Of a stretch of DNA of 64,000 bases, positions 22,419 through 33,300 are shown piece by piece; within the stretch, counting starts at the first letter, position 1, and every line of letters starts with the position of its first letter. The position numbers and the translations under genes were made by a program. Origin of the DNA: Akebia trifoliata (taxonomy: Eukaryota > Streptophyta > Magnoliopsida > Ranunculales > Lardizabalaceae); contig CM030708.1 in the NCBI GenBank assembly GCA_017979445.1, positions 33,360,721-33,424,720 of the forward strand, written 5' to 3'. The notes below the pieces were generated by a model. The model had not been told where the DNA came from. It ran no database searches and saw only the letters and a list, made by a program, of their open reading frames with translations.

Positions 22419-23787
22419 TCAATTAAGATAAAGTTTAATATCGATCCCATTATCTATAAGGGACTGAACTACTGCTCTAATCTTCCCTTCAAACTTGTCA
22501 CGGTCCCTTGGGGTATAAGAAGCGGTGTACACGTCAGCTTCTCTTGCTCTGTCAGCTAAGATCCGACCAATAGCCAAGCAAGCGGGTATATCTGATCGAG
22601 ACTTGAGAGCAGCCTTAATGTCTTTAGAGTTGGTGCCTGCGACTGCTACCTGCTTAAATGTCACCCTATGTGTAAGTGATGCTGAAACAAATCGCTTGGA
22701 GAAGAACACGTCGAGCGTAAATGGTTCCATGTATGCTATGGTGCGTTGCTTGAATGATATGTGTTTGTGTGGGTTCTTTGACTTCTTCTCCTTCTTGTAA
22801 GTGTACGGACGGCTATTGTCATCATCAAGAAAATCCTCCACGCCGAAGAAGCTTCTTGGCGCAAAATGAACCTGTCAAAGTCTCCTTCAAATTAAGCAAA
22901 AATACCTAACCCTTTTTTTCGGTAAAATGCATAAGAATACATTATCAAGTAGTAAGCTGGCCATCACTGGGACATGGGTCATCGATCCCTTCAACAAAAG
23001 CATATTTCTCAAGGACGCTTGACATATTTTTGGCCACCCAAAAGAATGCACTTTAGTCATGGGTCCCCTCATTCAATTTAAGAGAACTACAATACCATAC
23101 CAGAGCTTGTATTGTTTAACACCCCTCGTCAAAAGAATGCAAAAGATTGCATTTTAGTCATGAACCGTTTTATTCTGGGGAAAATGGTCCACCAAATCAA
23201 CTAAAGAGGAATACAATAACATACCACGATCTTATACATGGTCACATTCTTTGCCCAAGGAGTATTGGGCAATACAAGCTCAAGTATGTCGTTACTCAAC
23301 AGGCTTAGACCCATAGCTCAGTTGGTTTGACACATTGCAAAGCAACGTTGAGGTCGTGGGTTCAAGTCCAGTTTATCCATCCAACCAGAAGCATATATAA
23401 TTCAACAGATCAAGCTTTTACTGATATTTCAAGCGATTTCCTCTTTTAATCCTAAATTATATGTGATATAACATAATATGTAGGCCTTGGAAATCCTTAC
23501 ACAGAGGAATAGCTAATGCAATTCAAATGCAGAGGGTTTTCTACATCTCCTATTCTGTGAACATGGACACATAGGAACGGTCGCTACCTACTCGTAAGAA
23601 GTAAACTACACAGTGGTCAGTGGTCAAACTATATTGAGAAAGAAGTCATAAGCTTGTAGGAGCTGATATAGAATACCTGTCCGTTGTGGAACTCGCGTGC
23701 CAATGCATATAAAACTGGCTTACTCTTGTCTCTTCTGTTCACAGTAGCCCCTATGTTCCATACATCGCCAAATACACGCTTGAACAT
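22419..23787 (-). CDS. Ribosomal L18p/L5e family protein, two exons
   Basis: Exons 23677-23787 and 22419-22871 join in phase 0 to 187 codons plus stop. Exon 1 reads MFKRVFGDVWNIG then VNRRDKSKPVLYALARE. Exon 2 continues with HFAPRSFFGVEDFLDDD and a C-terminal uL18-like domain (ACLAIGRILADRAREADV, then RDRDKFEGKIRAVVQSLID). The fold binds 5S rRNA in true uL18; plant proteins of this subfamily are annotated only as L18p/L5e-like and may act in an organelle or outside the ribosome. The start is the first ATG in frame; an in-frame stop lies a short way upstream. A 5' exon cannot be excluded. The 805-base intron contains a partial internal duplication and a tRNA-like relic. From memory, an Arabidopsis member of this subfamily lies close to BON3, so the neighbourhood may be conserved. 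Confidence 0.88.
23307..23379 (+). pseudogene. tRNA-like relic with intact pol III boxes
   Basis: The segment contains a perfect A-box match TAGCTCAGTTGG (23314-23325) and a perfect B-box match GGTTCAAGTCC (23359-23369) at tRNA spacing. A five-pair anticodon-like stem with one mismatch encloses a seven-base loop. The acceptor and D stems do not pair properly, and the base before the anticodon is not T, so this is a decayed tRNA or the head of a SINE rather than a working tRNA gene. It lies in the L18-like intron on the opposite strand. Confidence 0.45.
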
Positions 23788-24059
23788 TTCCACACTCCAA
23801 CACTTTCCAAAATGATACGGTACTCTGGTCAATCGTATAACTACTCACTTGAAAATACTATAGAAGTGAGAAAAAAAAAAAAAGAATTAGAAGAGTGCGA
23901 AAGGAATCATTTGAAGTATTGCGTGCAGTAAAGGTGAATAATAATCTCCTCTCAGAATTTTTTTCTTTCGAAGCAAGCTATTCAAAGACTTTAAGGGTGT
24001 ATTTCTTGAAAACTTGTTATTTAAATGGTATTCAATATGTAAGCCAAATGGTTAATTTA

Positions 24060-24448
24060 GGGTCTGTTTGTTATGATTTTTTCCGGCGGCTTTTTGGGCT
24101 TTGAGCTGAAAAAGCTGGAAAATCACGTTTGTTGGTAACAGCTTCTACTTCAACAGCTTTTGCAGAAAGCCCAAAACTGCATTTTTGAGAAGCCTTGCTT
24201 AGGCTGCTTCTGCATGAGAGCCACTGTAAGAAACCAACACCGGGGGGTAAAATGACAATTTCACCCCTCATTCTTCTTAACTCATCGATTAAACAACAAA
24301 ATCAATTCGACCTCTCTCTAGTACTACTTTTTTCCTAACTTTAATAACAACAAGATTCTCCTAGACGCATCTTCCTAGACTTTGAGCTTCTGCTTCTCCT
24401 AGACACAGAATCCTAAAGCAGAAGTTGGAATTTGAAACTAACAGACGC
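24060..24448. mobile_element. PIF/Harbinger-like MITE, 389 bp (element A)
   Basis: Begins GGGTCTGTTTGTTATG and ends GAAACTAACAGACGC, whose reverse complement is GCGTCTGTTAGTTTC, so the termini are inverted. It is flanked by TTA on both sides (24057-24059 and 24449-24451). A TTA target duplication with GG(G/C)-type termini is the PIF/Harbinger (Tourist-like) hallmark. The interior has palindromic AGCTTCTG/CAGAAGC motifs and no protein-coding frame. Confidence 0.7.
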
Positions 24449-24723
24449 TTAGGTGGTGTTTGTTTCCGATTCCAAACGCAGATTTCAGTGCGTTTGCGCT
24501 GAAAATCTGCGGTTCGGTCTAAAATCCCCGTTTGTTACAAGAAGCTGCGTCTAAAAACTGCGTTTTTAAACGCAAATACGAGAAGCCTTTAAAACCCGCT
24601 TTTTTTTTCGCGTTTGCGGGTGAAGCTAAACACCGAAAAACGGTTCGATTGAAATGTCCGTTTTACCCCTGCCTCTTCGTCTCTATTCTCTCCATCGACA
24701 GAACAGAACTCTCTCTCGCACCC

Positions 24724-24741
24724 CTCTCTCTCTCTCCCTCA

Positions 24742-24779
<38 letters not shown>

Positions 24780-24780
24780 C
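24724..24780. repeat. CT microsatellite
   Basis: Long, slightly interrupted (CT)n run inside element B. It is the kind of tract found in plant 5' leaders, here without an identifiable downstream gene. Confidence 0.9.
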
Positions 24781-27600
24781 TCTCTCTTCTCTTCTCTATC
24801 AACACAAATCGCACACAGCTGCGCACAGCTGTTCGTCTCTATTGTGCTTGGAAATTCATCTCTCGTCTCCCTCTCTTCTTCTCTCCATCTTTCTATGTTC
24901 TGCACCATATCCCATTATCTCTCTCTCATCTCCACTTGAGTTCATCCATCTCTCTCTCTATATATATATCTTTCCATCTCATGAACTAAATCTTTCTCAC
25001 CTCAATCCTTTCTTATCTCTCTCTCTCGCGTGCCATGGATCTGGATCTGTGGATTTCAAAGGTTTAAGAAGGTCAGTATTTGATGGAAGATGAGCTTCAA
25101 CTTCTTTGCGAATAGGTAAGATTTCAAGCTTTGATAATTTTCATACCTCCATTCTTCCATGATTTCGGGTTCACCTACAACTGCGATGGTCACAGTTTCA
25201 ATGATCTTGTTGAAAATAGTTTTAGTAAGTTTTTCTTCAGATTTTGATTTGTTTTCTTTGTCAGATTCATGGATTTGGTTGTTTTTTATCACGATTTCAG
25301 AATTTTATCAAGATTCGGCAGATGATGCTAAATTGGGTTGGAAAGAATTGGGTTTCAATTTTATAATTTCGATTCATGGTGAGGGTCTTGCTGAATTTTC
25401 TGTGATAGAGTAGAATTTGGGTTTTTGGGTTCATTCTAGATTCTTGGTGGTGTTGATGTTTGAAGTCACAATTGTTCTAATACAATATTGTTGTAGCTGT
25501 AGTTGGTTTTTTAAAAATAAAAATAAATATATCAATCATGTTCTTTGTTTGACAATAATTCTGTTCGTAGTGAAGGTTTTGTTAAATTTGTGTTGAATTT
25601 TATTTGATGGAGTAAAATTTGGGTTGGTTCAATTCAAATTCTAGGTGGTTCTGGTGTTTTAAATAAAATAAACAATTTTTTTTTAATCAATCGTGTTCTT
25701 TGTTTGGGAATAATTATGTTCATAGTGAAGATCATTTTAGATTTTCTTTGATAGAGTAAAATTTGGGTTTGGGTTCAATCCAAATTCTAGGTAGCGCTGT
25801 TGTTTTGAATAAAAGAAACAAATTTTTTTTAACACAACTTTGTGGATACACGGGCAAGTAAGATACGAGGTATGCTTGTAAGGGGGGCTGCTTGTGTTGC
25901 TTTTATTCAAGGAAGATTTTGTCTCTCTTTTGCTTAGTGTCAAGGCATAGTAAAGGGTGATCACATAGCATATTATTTTTATTAGTTGTGTTCTTTAACT
26001 TTTTATGTCGTTCCCAACGAAATCGTTAAAATCAAATGCGTCGAGTGTCAACTACGATTGCTATTAAAGAAGATGGAGAGAATTGGTGACCAACGAAATC
26101 GTTAAAATCAAGGACAAAAAACACATGTTTTCTCTTCGAGGATTGTATTCCAAAGGTACTCTAATCATTTCTACTTCTCCAATTTTCCATTTTAGTTTCT
26201 GGATCTTGGTAGAGTTTTTTATTTTGATATGTTTAAGACTTTAATCTTGTTTTACATCAACTTTAGTAGTTTTTTTCAGTTGAAATTCGATTAAATCTCT
26301 TGGTTAGTTTCATATTAATTTCATTTGAGTTATTTTGATCCATGAACTAGTAGTTTATCGATTTCTTTCAAATTTTTGATCTTGAATTCGACTCTTGGAC
26401 TCTGGATCTCTCTGTTTTATCTTTTTCAGCAAATTTAGATGACATAGTTAACTTTTGATCTGATATTTTAGAAAAATATTGAATATTCTATTGTGTTTTG
26501 TTCATTTTTGCCTCTGTTACTTCAGGGTGCTTCGATTTGTGTTTGAAAATTGCAATGTGTCCATATAAGTGATGCATTATAATGTTGACCTGTTATCAAA
26601 ATTGTAGTCCTATAAATTTTTTTCTTCCAATTTTGAGATCTCAAAAGATTATTTAACCTGAGTGTTACCCTGACTCTCCCATGGGAACTTTGACTGGGTG
26701 GATGACATGTGACTAAAAGTTGGCCTGTGTTAAGACTTATTTGACTTTATATATAAGATTTTCATATGAGGCGGGTGAGTTGACATATTTATCTCCTTGG
26801 CCAATGCTTCAAATTGAAGTATCTGGTTCGGAAGGTGCTTTTATGCATGAATGGTATGCTTTCCCTAATTAAGAATGATTGACAATGCATAAGTGCTTGT
26901 GTTCTTATCTTGTGTTAATGTGAGTTAGAAAATTTGTACACATTACCACATTAAACAAGCTTTGTCTATTGGCTGTTTATGAGATTTACTTGGGGACAAG
27001 CTTTTGAGTTCTAGATTTCATTTAAATTAATAAATAAATATATAAAAAAAATCTGCACATTGCATTTTTACGGTTTATTACACATCCCCGTGGTTTGCAA
27101 GTGATGCAATAAGGATACTTAAGGATGGAGGGGTAGTCATGCGTTTTGTTATTAGTCGGAGGTCTTCCAGAGCACTTAAAATTTGTGTTTCTTTCTACTA
27201 AGTTGTCATTTCCTATTTCCATTTTTGTTATTGGTTGGATTGCGTATTATGCAGGTATTTTGTTTATCAGAAAAATTTTATATGTCCATTTTTAAGAGGA
27301 GATGCTGTCGAAATTTCTATAGAATTATAAACTTTTTAAAATTAAAATAAATATTTTTATAAAATTTTTAATATAAATTTATTATATATATATATATATA
27401 ATGTAATTATATATTTATAAAGGTATTCTGATAATTTTTTATGCATTTTGAGTGTTCTATCAACCTTAAGGGTATTCTGGTCATTTTACCCTAAACAGCA
27501 GATTCTAGAAGCTGTATCAAACAATAATTATCAGATTCTGGTTAACAGCACAGCACTATTACGAAGCTGTAACAAACAAGTTTTTCAGTGTTTCAGCTTC

Positions 27601-27665
27601 TGACAGCAGATTCTGACAGCAGATTCTGACAGCAGAAGCTGACAGCAGATTCAGGCAGCTGAATC
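27601..27665. repeat. Five-copy 13-base subterminal tandem repeat
   Basis: The unit TGACAGCAGATTC starts at 27601, 27614, 27627 (ending AAGC), 27640 and in degenerate form 27653, just inside the right end of element B. Subterminal arrays of this kind often serve as transposase-binding sites in class II elements; that role is inferred here. Confidence 0.75.
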
Positions 27666-29138
27666 AAACGGGGCCTTAGTGTTCTCTTTGTACTCTTAAT
27701 GGTCATCTCGAACATCAATGCTCTACTTCATAGATTTTAAATAAATAAAAAAAATCTATCCAGCAGACAAAGGTCACACTATGTTATTGTGTTGGAAACA
27801 TATTGGTGAAAGAACACATCGAAACCAACAAGACTCAACTAAACTCAATATCACAATCATAATCAGATAAACATTTGTTCAATGAGATCAAATTCTCTCC
27901 ATTAGCTGTCGAATGCTCTCTCTACATCTGGATGTTTAATACATTTGCTTCTTTATAGGTTCACATACAAAGGTCTTATGCCCAACTCCACACACCACAA
28001 TCAGAATTTTAATTTTCTATATTCAGGCCTATTGATGTGCCACGCACGCCACGTTATACTCTTAATATTTGTTCTAAAATTACAAGGATTATTATCTATA
28101 ATAACTAGTAAACCACCCATCTAATGATCTTGACTTAGAGAATCCAAGGGATATTCAATATCAAATTTCGAATTGGTATTCGAAGCCTCTTTTTTTTTTT
28201 TTTTTTTTCTCAAACCCAAAAATCCCTCCTCTTCAACCCCAGAAAGCCCTTTTAATAATCGGATTTCGAACCCTGTTTCTTTTTTCTTTTCCTCAAACCC
28301 AAAAAAAAAACTCATCTTCAATCTTAGAAAACCGCCTTTTTTTTATATTTTATCAAACTCATTCATCTTCAACCCATGTCAAGAAACCTTTGTTTTTTTC
28401 CTTAAACCCATTCATCTTCAACCTGTGTTCTCAGTAAAAATATCAAGGGTTTTTGGCTTGAGAGAGAGATGACACTTACCCGAACTAATTCGGGGAGATT
28501 ATCGCCATCGAAGAGCGCCGCTGCCTGAGGTCGTCGTTGCGAGGCCTCCACTGGTTTGTAAACCCTAAGGGGAGAGATCAGGGTGAAGAGAGGAGACAAG
28601 GTTGAAGAACCCGACTGTGTTTAAGAGAGATGCTTTTGCCACACCACTAATGCCACACCAATTCCATATAAATTACAAAGAATTGGACATTGTTGGTGTG
28701 GCGTTAGTAAATGTAGTTCACTCATATAGATATGGTCACATTCAATCTGATCGGGTATATGGGAGAAATAACGACAGTAATACATACTCTGGATATGTCT
28801 TTCATTTCAATCGTCCATCTCACATATATACGGTCAGGATTGTGTGTGAACATATGATGTCACATTATTAATTTATTATAATAGTTATTTTCTTTCGAAT
28901 CGATTTTTATCGGATCAGATGTACCAACATACGAATCTGTATCCAAACTAAATTCGAATTTTAAAAAAAAATCCAAATTCGAATTTCGATTGACACCCTA
29001 CTTGGAGAGATGTAGAGAAGAGAGAGAGAGAGAGAGAGAGAGCTTAGTTCATCATTGAAGAGAGTTGTGACTTGCAAACAACACATCTGAAGTTGAATGT
29101 TAAAACTAACACACCCTTACTTGCTAAGTCACGCTCAG

Positions 29139-29243
29139 TGACCTCAAGCTAAAACCTCATATCGCAATGTAAAAGTGGATAGGAAGTGAGAAAGCATCTG
29201 GTTCATATCCACTTTCACATCATGAATTGCGACTTGAGGTCAC
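29139..29243. repeat. Imperfect hairpin
   Basis: GTGACCTCAAG at the left and CTTGAGGTCAC at the right are perfect inverted repeats. Inside them, ATCGCAATGTAAAAGTGGATA faces TATCCACTTTCACATCATGAATTGCGA. Likely a small foldback element; no target duplication identified. Confidence 0.6.
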
Positions 29244-29394
29244 TTCAACATCATTTTTGTTTATCTTGTCTCTCTAGGCCTTTCACTCCATCTATTCATC
29301 TCCATGAATAGGCCATTGGTGGGTGGTTCTAGCGAGGCTTGGTTAGCTGGTTGGGTTCTAATCCAGCCATCTATAAAGGAAAATACTGCAGTAA

Positions 29395-29520
29395 CATTAA
29401 AATGTACATTGATCCTCACATTGCTGACATGGATGTATGTTCAAAATCATCGATTCTTTTCATCAAGATACGAGTGAAAAGCATCTATGATCACGTCAGC
29501 AATACATCAATGTTACTCAA
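29395..29520. repeat. Palindromic repeat family member
   Basis: ACATTGATCCTCACATTGCTGACATGG faces CACGTCAGCAATACATCAATGT. The centre reads CATCAAGATACGAGTGAAAAGCATCTATGATC, the same as the cores at 37310, 37500 and 59230. Confidence 0.6.
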
Positions 29521-30312
29521 ACTGACAAACAGGTTTGGGTCAAGCTGAGTTGATTTTTTGATTTTATTAAAAATTAAATTCATGCTCTTTTCAAAATTAT
29601 TTGATATTGCTTTTCATCTTTATTGGAAAAAAAAAAAAAAAAATGGCCACAGATGAAGATAATAATTTTTTTTTTTTTTAAATATCTTTATTTTTTAACA
29701 TCTAACTTTACATGTAAAATATATTAGCCGGTTGGGCCCAATTATATCCATGAACTCTAGTATAGGCTTTCTACTTGGTGGCCACAAAAATCCATCCAAA
29801 GAAATCTATGCGAATCCCTGTAGAATTCCATTACAATTTGTTGTTGTACCCATTATTTACGTTGCAAGGATGAAAAATTCAAGAGCCAAATGTTATTGGA
29901 GACCATTTATCAAATGCACGCCTGAGAAGGAACATCTTCCCTAGGGATTATCACCACAGATTGATCATCAGGAAATTTGTATCGATAGTCTTTCTTCACA
30001 TTCCATCAGTTTGTTTGTTGAACACTCAATGTCCAACATCAATGTACCCTAGAGTTCCCAGTGTCTCTAATGAAATAAAAGTAGAGATAACAGGGCATGT
30101 AACTCCAAAGCTACAAAGAACATTAAAGGAAAAAAAAAGAAAAGAGAGATAGAGAGAGAGAATATAATTAAACACTACAAGATGCATTCTATACATGGAT
30201 CAAGCAGAAACCCAATAAAATTAACATAAGGTAAATTACTGAGAAACCATGATGACTAACCTGACACCTGATCATCAAAAGAAAAAGAACTAAAAGGGGA
30301 AAAAAAGATTGA

Positions 30313-33300
30313 TTATTTACTCTTGATTACAGGATGAAACTGATCTCCATCTTTTCTCAGCCATATCGTGGAGCGAGTCCTCTTGACATGATCAGTGAAG
30401 AGAGAGTGTCTGTTGAGGAAATTAAAAAAAAAATTGTGTTTGAGAAAGCATGCAAGTTCGACACATTCAATGTTTCAGGTCCATTTTCTTTTTCCTGTCT
30501 TGGACGAAATTTTCCGAGACAGAACAAAACATTAAACCATACTTGTCAATGTAGTAGTACTGACCTGTCATACTCCAGCTTCTGAATAACTATCCCATTA
30601 AGTATAAGCTCTGAACTGTAAACTATTGCCCCTGCAAATTTAAGTTGCACCACAAAGCCTTCAACTTTCTGAGCACTTGAGTGAATGGTTTAAAGAAAGT
30701 AGAATAGAAGGGAAAGCTTCACCTTTCTCAAGGAGAGGCACACAGATTGCATAATCTTCTTCACAAGAAAGAACCAACAGATCATCTGGAACTTTATCGT
30801 CCTTTGTTACAGATCTCCCTATTCTCTCCACCGCCTGAGAAGCATTTTTGTAACCATGGATACAGGAAATTAATGGGATATCAATCCATCTGAAAAGCAT
30901 TAGTAAGCGTGGTATGAAATATATGTAACAATTTTAGATATAATAGTAGTTGGTGTGGTTCAAATTTTAAATTTGTTTCGATTCATCTCAGCCGAGACAT
31001 CTTGGAGTTAGGCATGGAAGAAACAAAACAAGTTGAAAATCCCATTTGGATTATTTGTCTCATAATGCTCCTATTTGTCTTGGAACATTAGAAACACTAG
31101 GGGAAAAACGATGAAAAAACAAATTCTGCTATATGAAAATGATTAAAAAATTGATCAAATATAATGACTACAAATAATGCTGATTTTTGGTACGAATATA
31201 ATGATTAAAAACGCTGAACATTCACATGGTCATTAATCCCAAAAAGAGAATGCCACGTGGCATTTGATACAATCGTTGAACATTTTAAATTCCAAAGGGG
31301 TGTCGAATTTTTACTTTAAGAACACATGGTAGACCCAGTTATATCTTCCAAAAGGGTGAAGTACATGTGTCAGATGTGTCCAACACTACGTTGACCCTAG
31401 CTGAACTCTACTATTCTAACAGCTTTAACTCCTTACACAAATTTCATTACAAGTCCAATCTCTGACGAGACCTACTCCAAATTAAACAATTTTCTCTAAA
31501 GAAACCATGTTAAGCCCAATTACAATGGTTCTGGACTTCTTGGTTACGTTAAGATGTATGCAACTGTCATGAAGATACAACTTCTTTCCATGCAAAGATG
31601 AAATCAGACAAGTTTTCAAAATTATGCTACATCGCTACAAGGAAATTCTTATAGCTACATCATGAAAAAATTGTGAAAATATATACCTGGCCTTGAACTG
31701 CCTTCACCAAGCTTACAATTACTTCTTTACCAGGTTTTACATTTGGGGTGATGAAGACTCTTTTACCCTGCAAATGGGTTTAAAAAGACATCAAGATACT
31801 ATAACAATTAATGATGCAGCATGAATCACTGCCAACTTGGAAAAACTGATAAATGCATTCTTCTAAACATGCAAGATTTTCAACCACCTGTAAAAGTGGA
31901 CTTTGGCATGAACGTGCCAAAGAAATGGGCATGCTGAAGCCAATCTCCTTTTCCTTCTTCGAATCTCTCAATATGTAATTTTTCTCATCGATAAAACAAC
32001 TCGCTTGTCCACAACTCTTAAGCCACAAATGCGTCACCACAGGTTTACCAAAAGCAATTGCTTCTAACATATTCCTAGTGCGTACAAACTTATCTGTTAC
32101 AAAGTGTGTTGCTTCTGAAGAAGAGCATGCAACAGAAGCTCCTAGCCGTGCTAAAATCTGTAAAGTAGAAACCAACAGGCACATGCCAATATATCTCTGC
32201 TCATATCAACAACAAAACAGAAAAATAAAAAAATAAATTGTCACACCAATTTTTACTAATGACACACCAAGATATGTGCTAAGTCTTTGGTGGTTTCCAT
32301 ATGAATTGGGGCATTAGCAGAAGTTGGTGTTGCAATAGAATCTCTCAAAAAAAAGATACATGGAAAACCCTACCTTTTTCTGCTGCTTAATTATATCATC
32401 ATCCAAGTGACGGCTGAACAAGACTCGAGCATTAGCCATATCTCTCTTTTTCCTCAATTCCTTCAATGGAGAAGTAGGAACTGTTGGAGTGGCGTCTAGT
32501 CTAATAAGCTCTCTCCTGAGGGATGATCCTGATGGCCTTTTATCGAAAAGTTGTTTGTGGTAGTCATTACCGACACAAACAGGTGATGCTACACTTATAG
32601 GTGTGGAACAATTAATGGGTGTAACACAAGCTGAACCAGATGGTTTAGCGTTCACTCTTGGTGATTCTTCTAACTTGGCATTTCCCTCTGAACTTTCAGC
32701 AGATGATGAAGAATTTGCATCACATTCCTTGCCAGAGGGAGTCGAGGTCTTAGTTGAACCAGGTTCAACCACAACATGCATTGTAAAGCTTCTCTTAGAT
32801 TTGTTTTCTAAAGAAGATGAAGGACGAGGGTTCATAGACGATCGTGTTTTCCTCTTAAAATCCAAGTTAACAGCAGTACTTCTAGCATCTACTTTTGTCC
32901 TCTTCGGCCTAGTAATGGATGACACATTCACTTCTTCCCCATCAACTACTATGGATGGAGCATCAAAGCTAGAAGCATCATTTAAGTAATCTGACCGAGT
33001 TCTACATGTTCTCTCCCTGGGATAGCACCGCACCCGTCTTTTATCATTACTGGTTGTAGCTATCTCATCATGTGTTCCACCAAGATCTGTTGGCTCTTGT
33101 TGACTTGGCTTATTAAGTTTAACATCATCAATTTGGTCGGAAACTACTTTAAAGTTTTTACTTCTAACAGTCAATTGTTCGGGTGCATCAACACCTAAGC
33201 CACTGCTCCGTCTTCTCTTTTCCCCAAGGATCTCCACAGACCTTTGCAATGGGTTTACTGCTAATGACCGCCTAGTACGAAGGGCAACAGGTGTGAAAGA

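Larger units (their letters stand above)
24452..27675. mobile_element. Candidate 3.2-kb PIF/Harbinger-like element carrying foreign DNA (element B)
   Basis: Starts GGTGGTGTTTGTTTCCGATTC directly after the TTA that ends element A, and stops at GAATCAAACGGGGCC followed by TTA (27676-27678). The reverse complement of the right end, GGCCCCGTTTGATTC, resembles the left end imperfectly. The right end has five 13-base subterminal repeats. The interior does not look like a transposase: a (CT)n leader-like tract, an ATG at 25090 opening a short frame that ends at a good donor (AATAG then GTAAGA), and intron-like T-rich DNA. This would fit a Pack-type element with a captured gene 5' end. Two independent insertions cannot be ruled out. 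Confidence 0.5.
27676..30312. other. Intergenic region 3' of the BRCT gene
   Basis: No complete gene recognised. Notable contents: a T-rich stretch near 28190, a GA microsatellite near 29019-29042, a 105-base imperfect hairpin at 29139-29243 and a palindromic family member at 29395-29520. The right-hand 600 bases are less AT-rich and probably contain the BRCT gene's 3' untranslated region on the minus strand. Confidence 0.55.

Noticed and set aside
25159..25413. 84-codon plus-strand frame inside element B
   Set aside because: Hydrophobic and T-rich with no recognisable domain; fits chance translation of intron-like DNA.
27601..27665. CRISPR-like array
   Set aside because: The 13-base units are head-to-tail without spacers and lie in a plant transposon end.
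28402..28599. Minus-strand frame ending at a good donor (GTTCGG then GTAAGT)
   Set aside because: It has no ATG in frame, matches no family I know, and no continuing exon is visible. At most an untranslated first exon or captured fragment.
32603..32989. 128-codon plus-strand frame
   Set aside because: Antisense shadow of BRCT exon 2.
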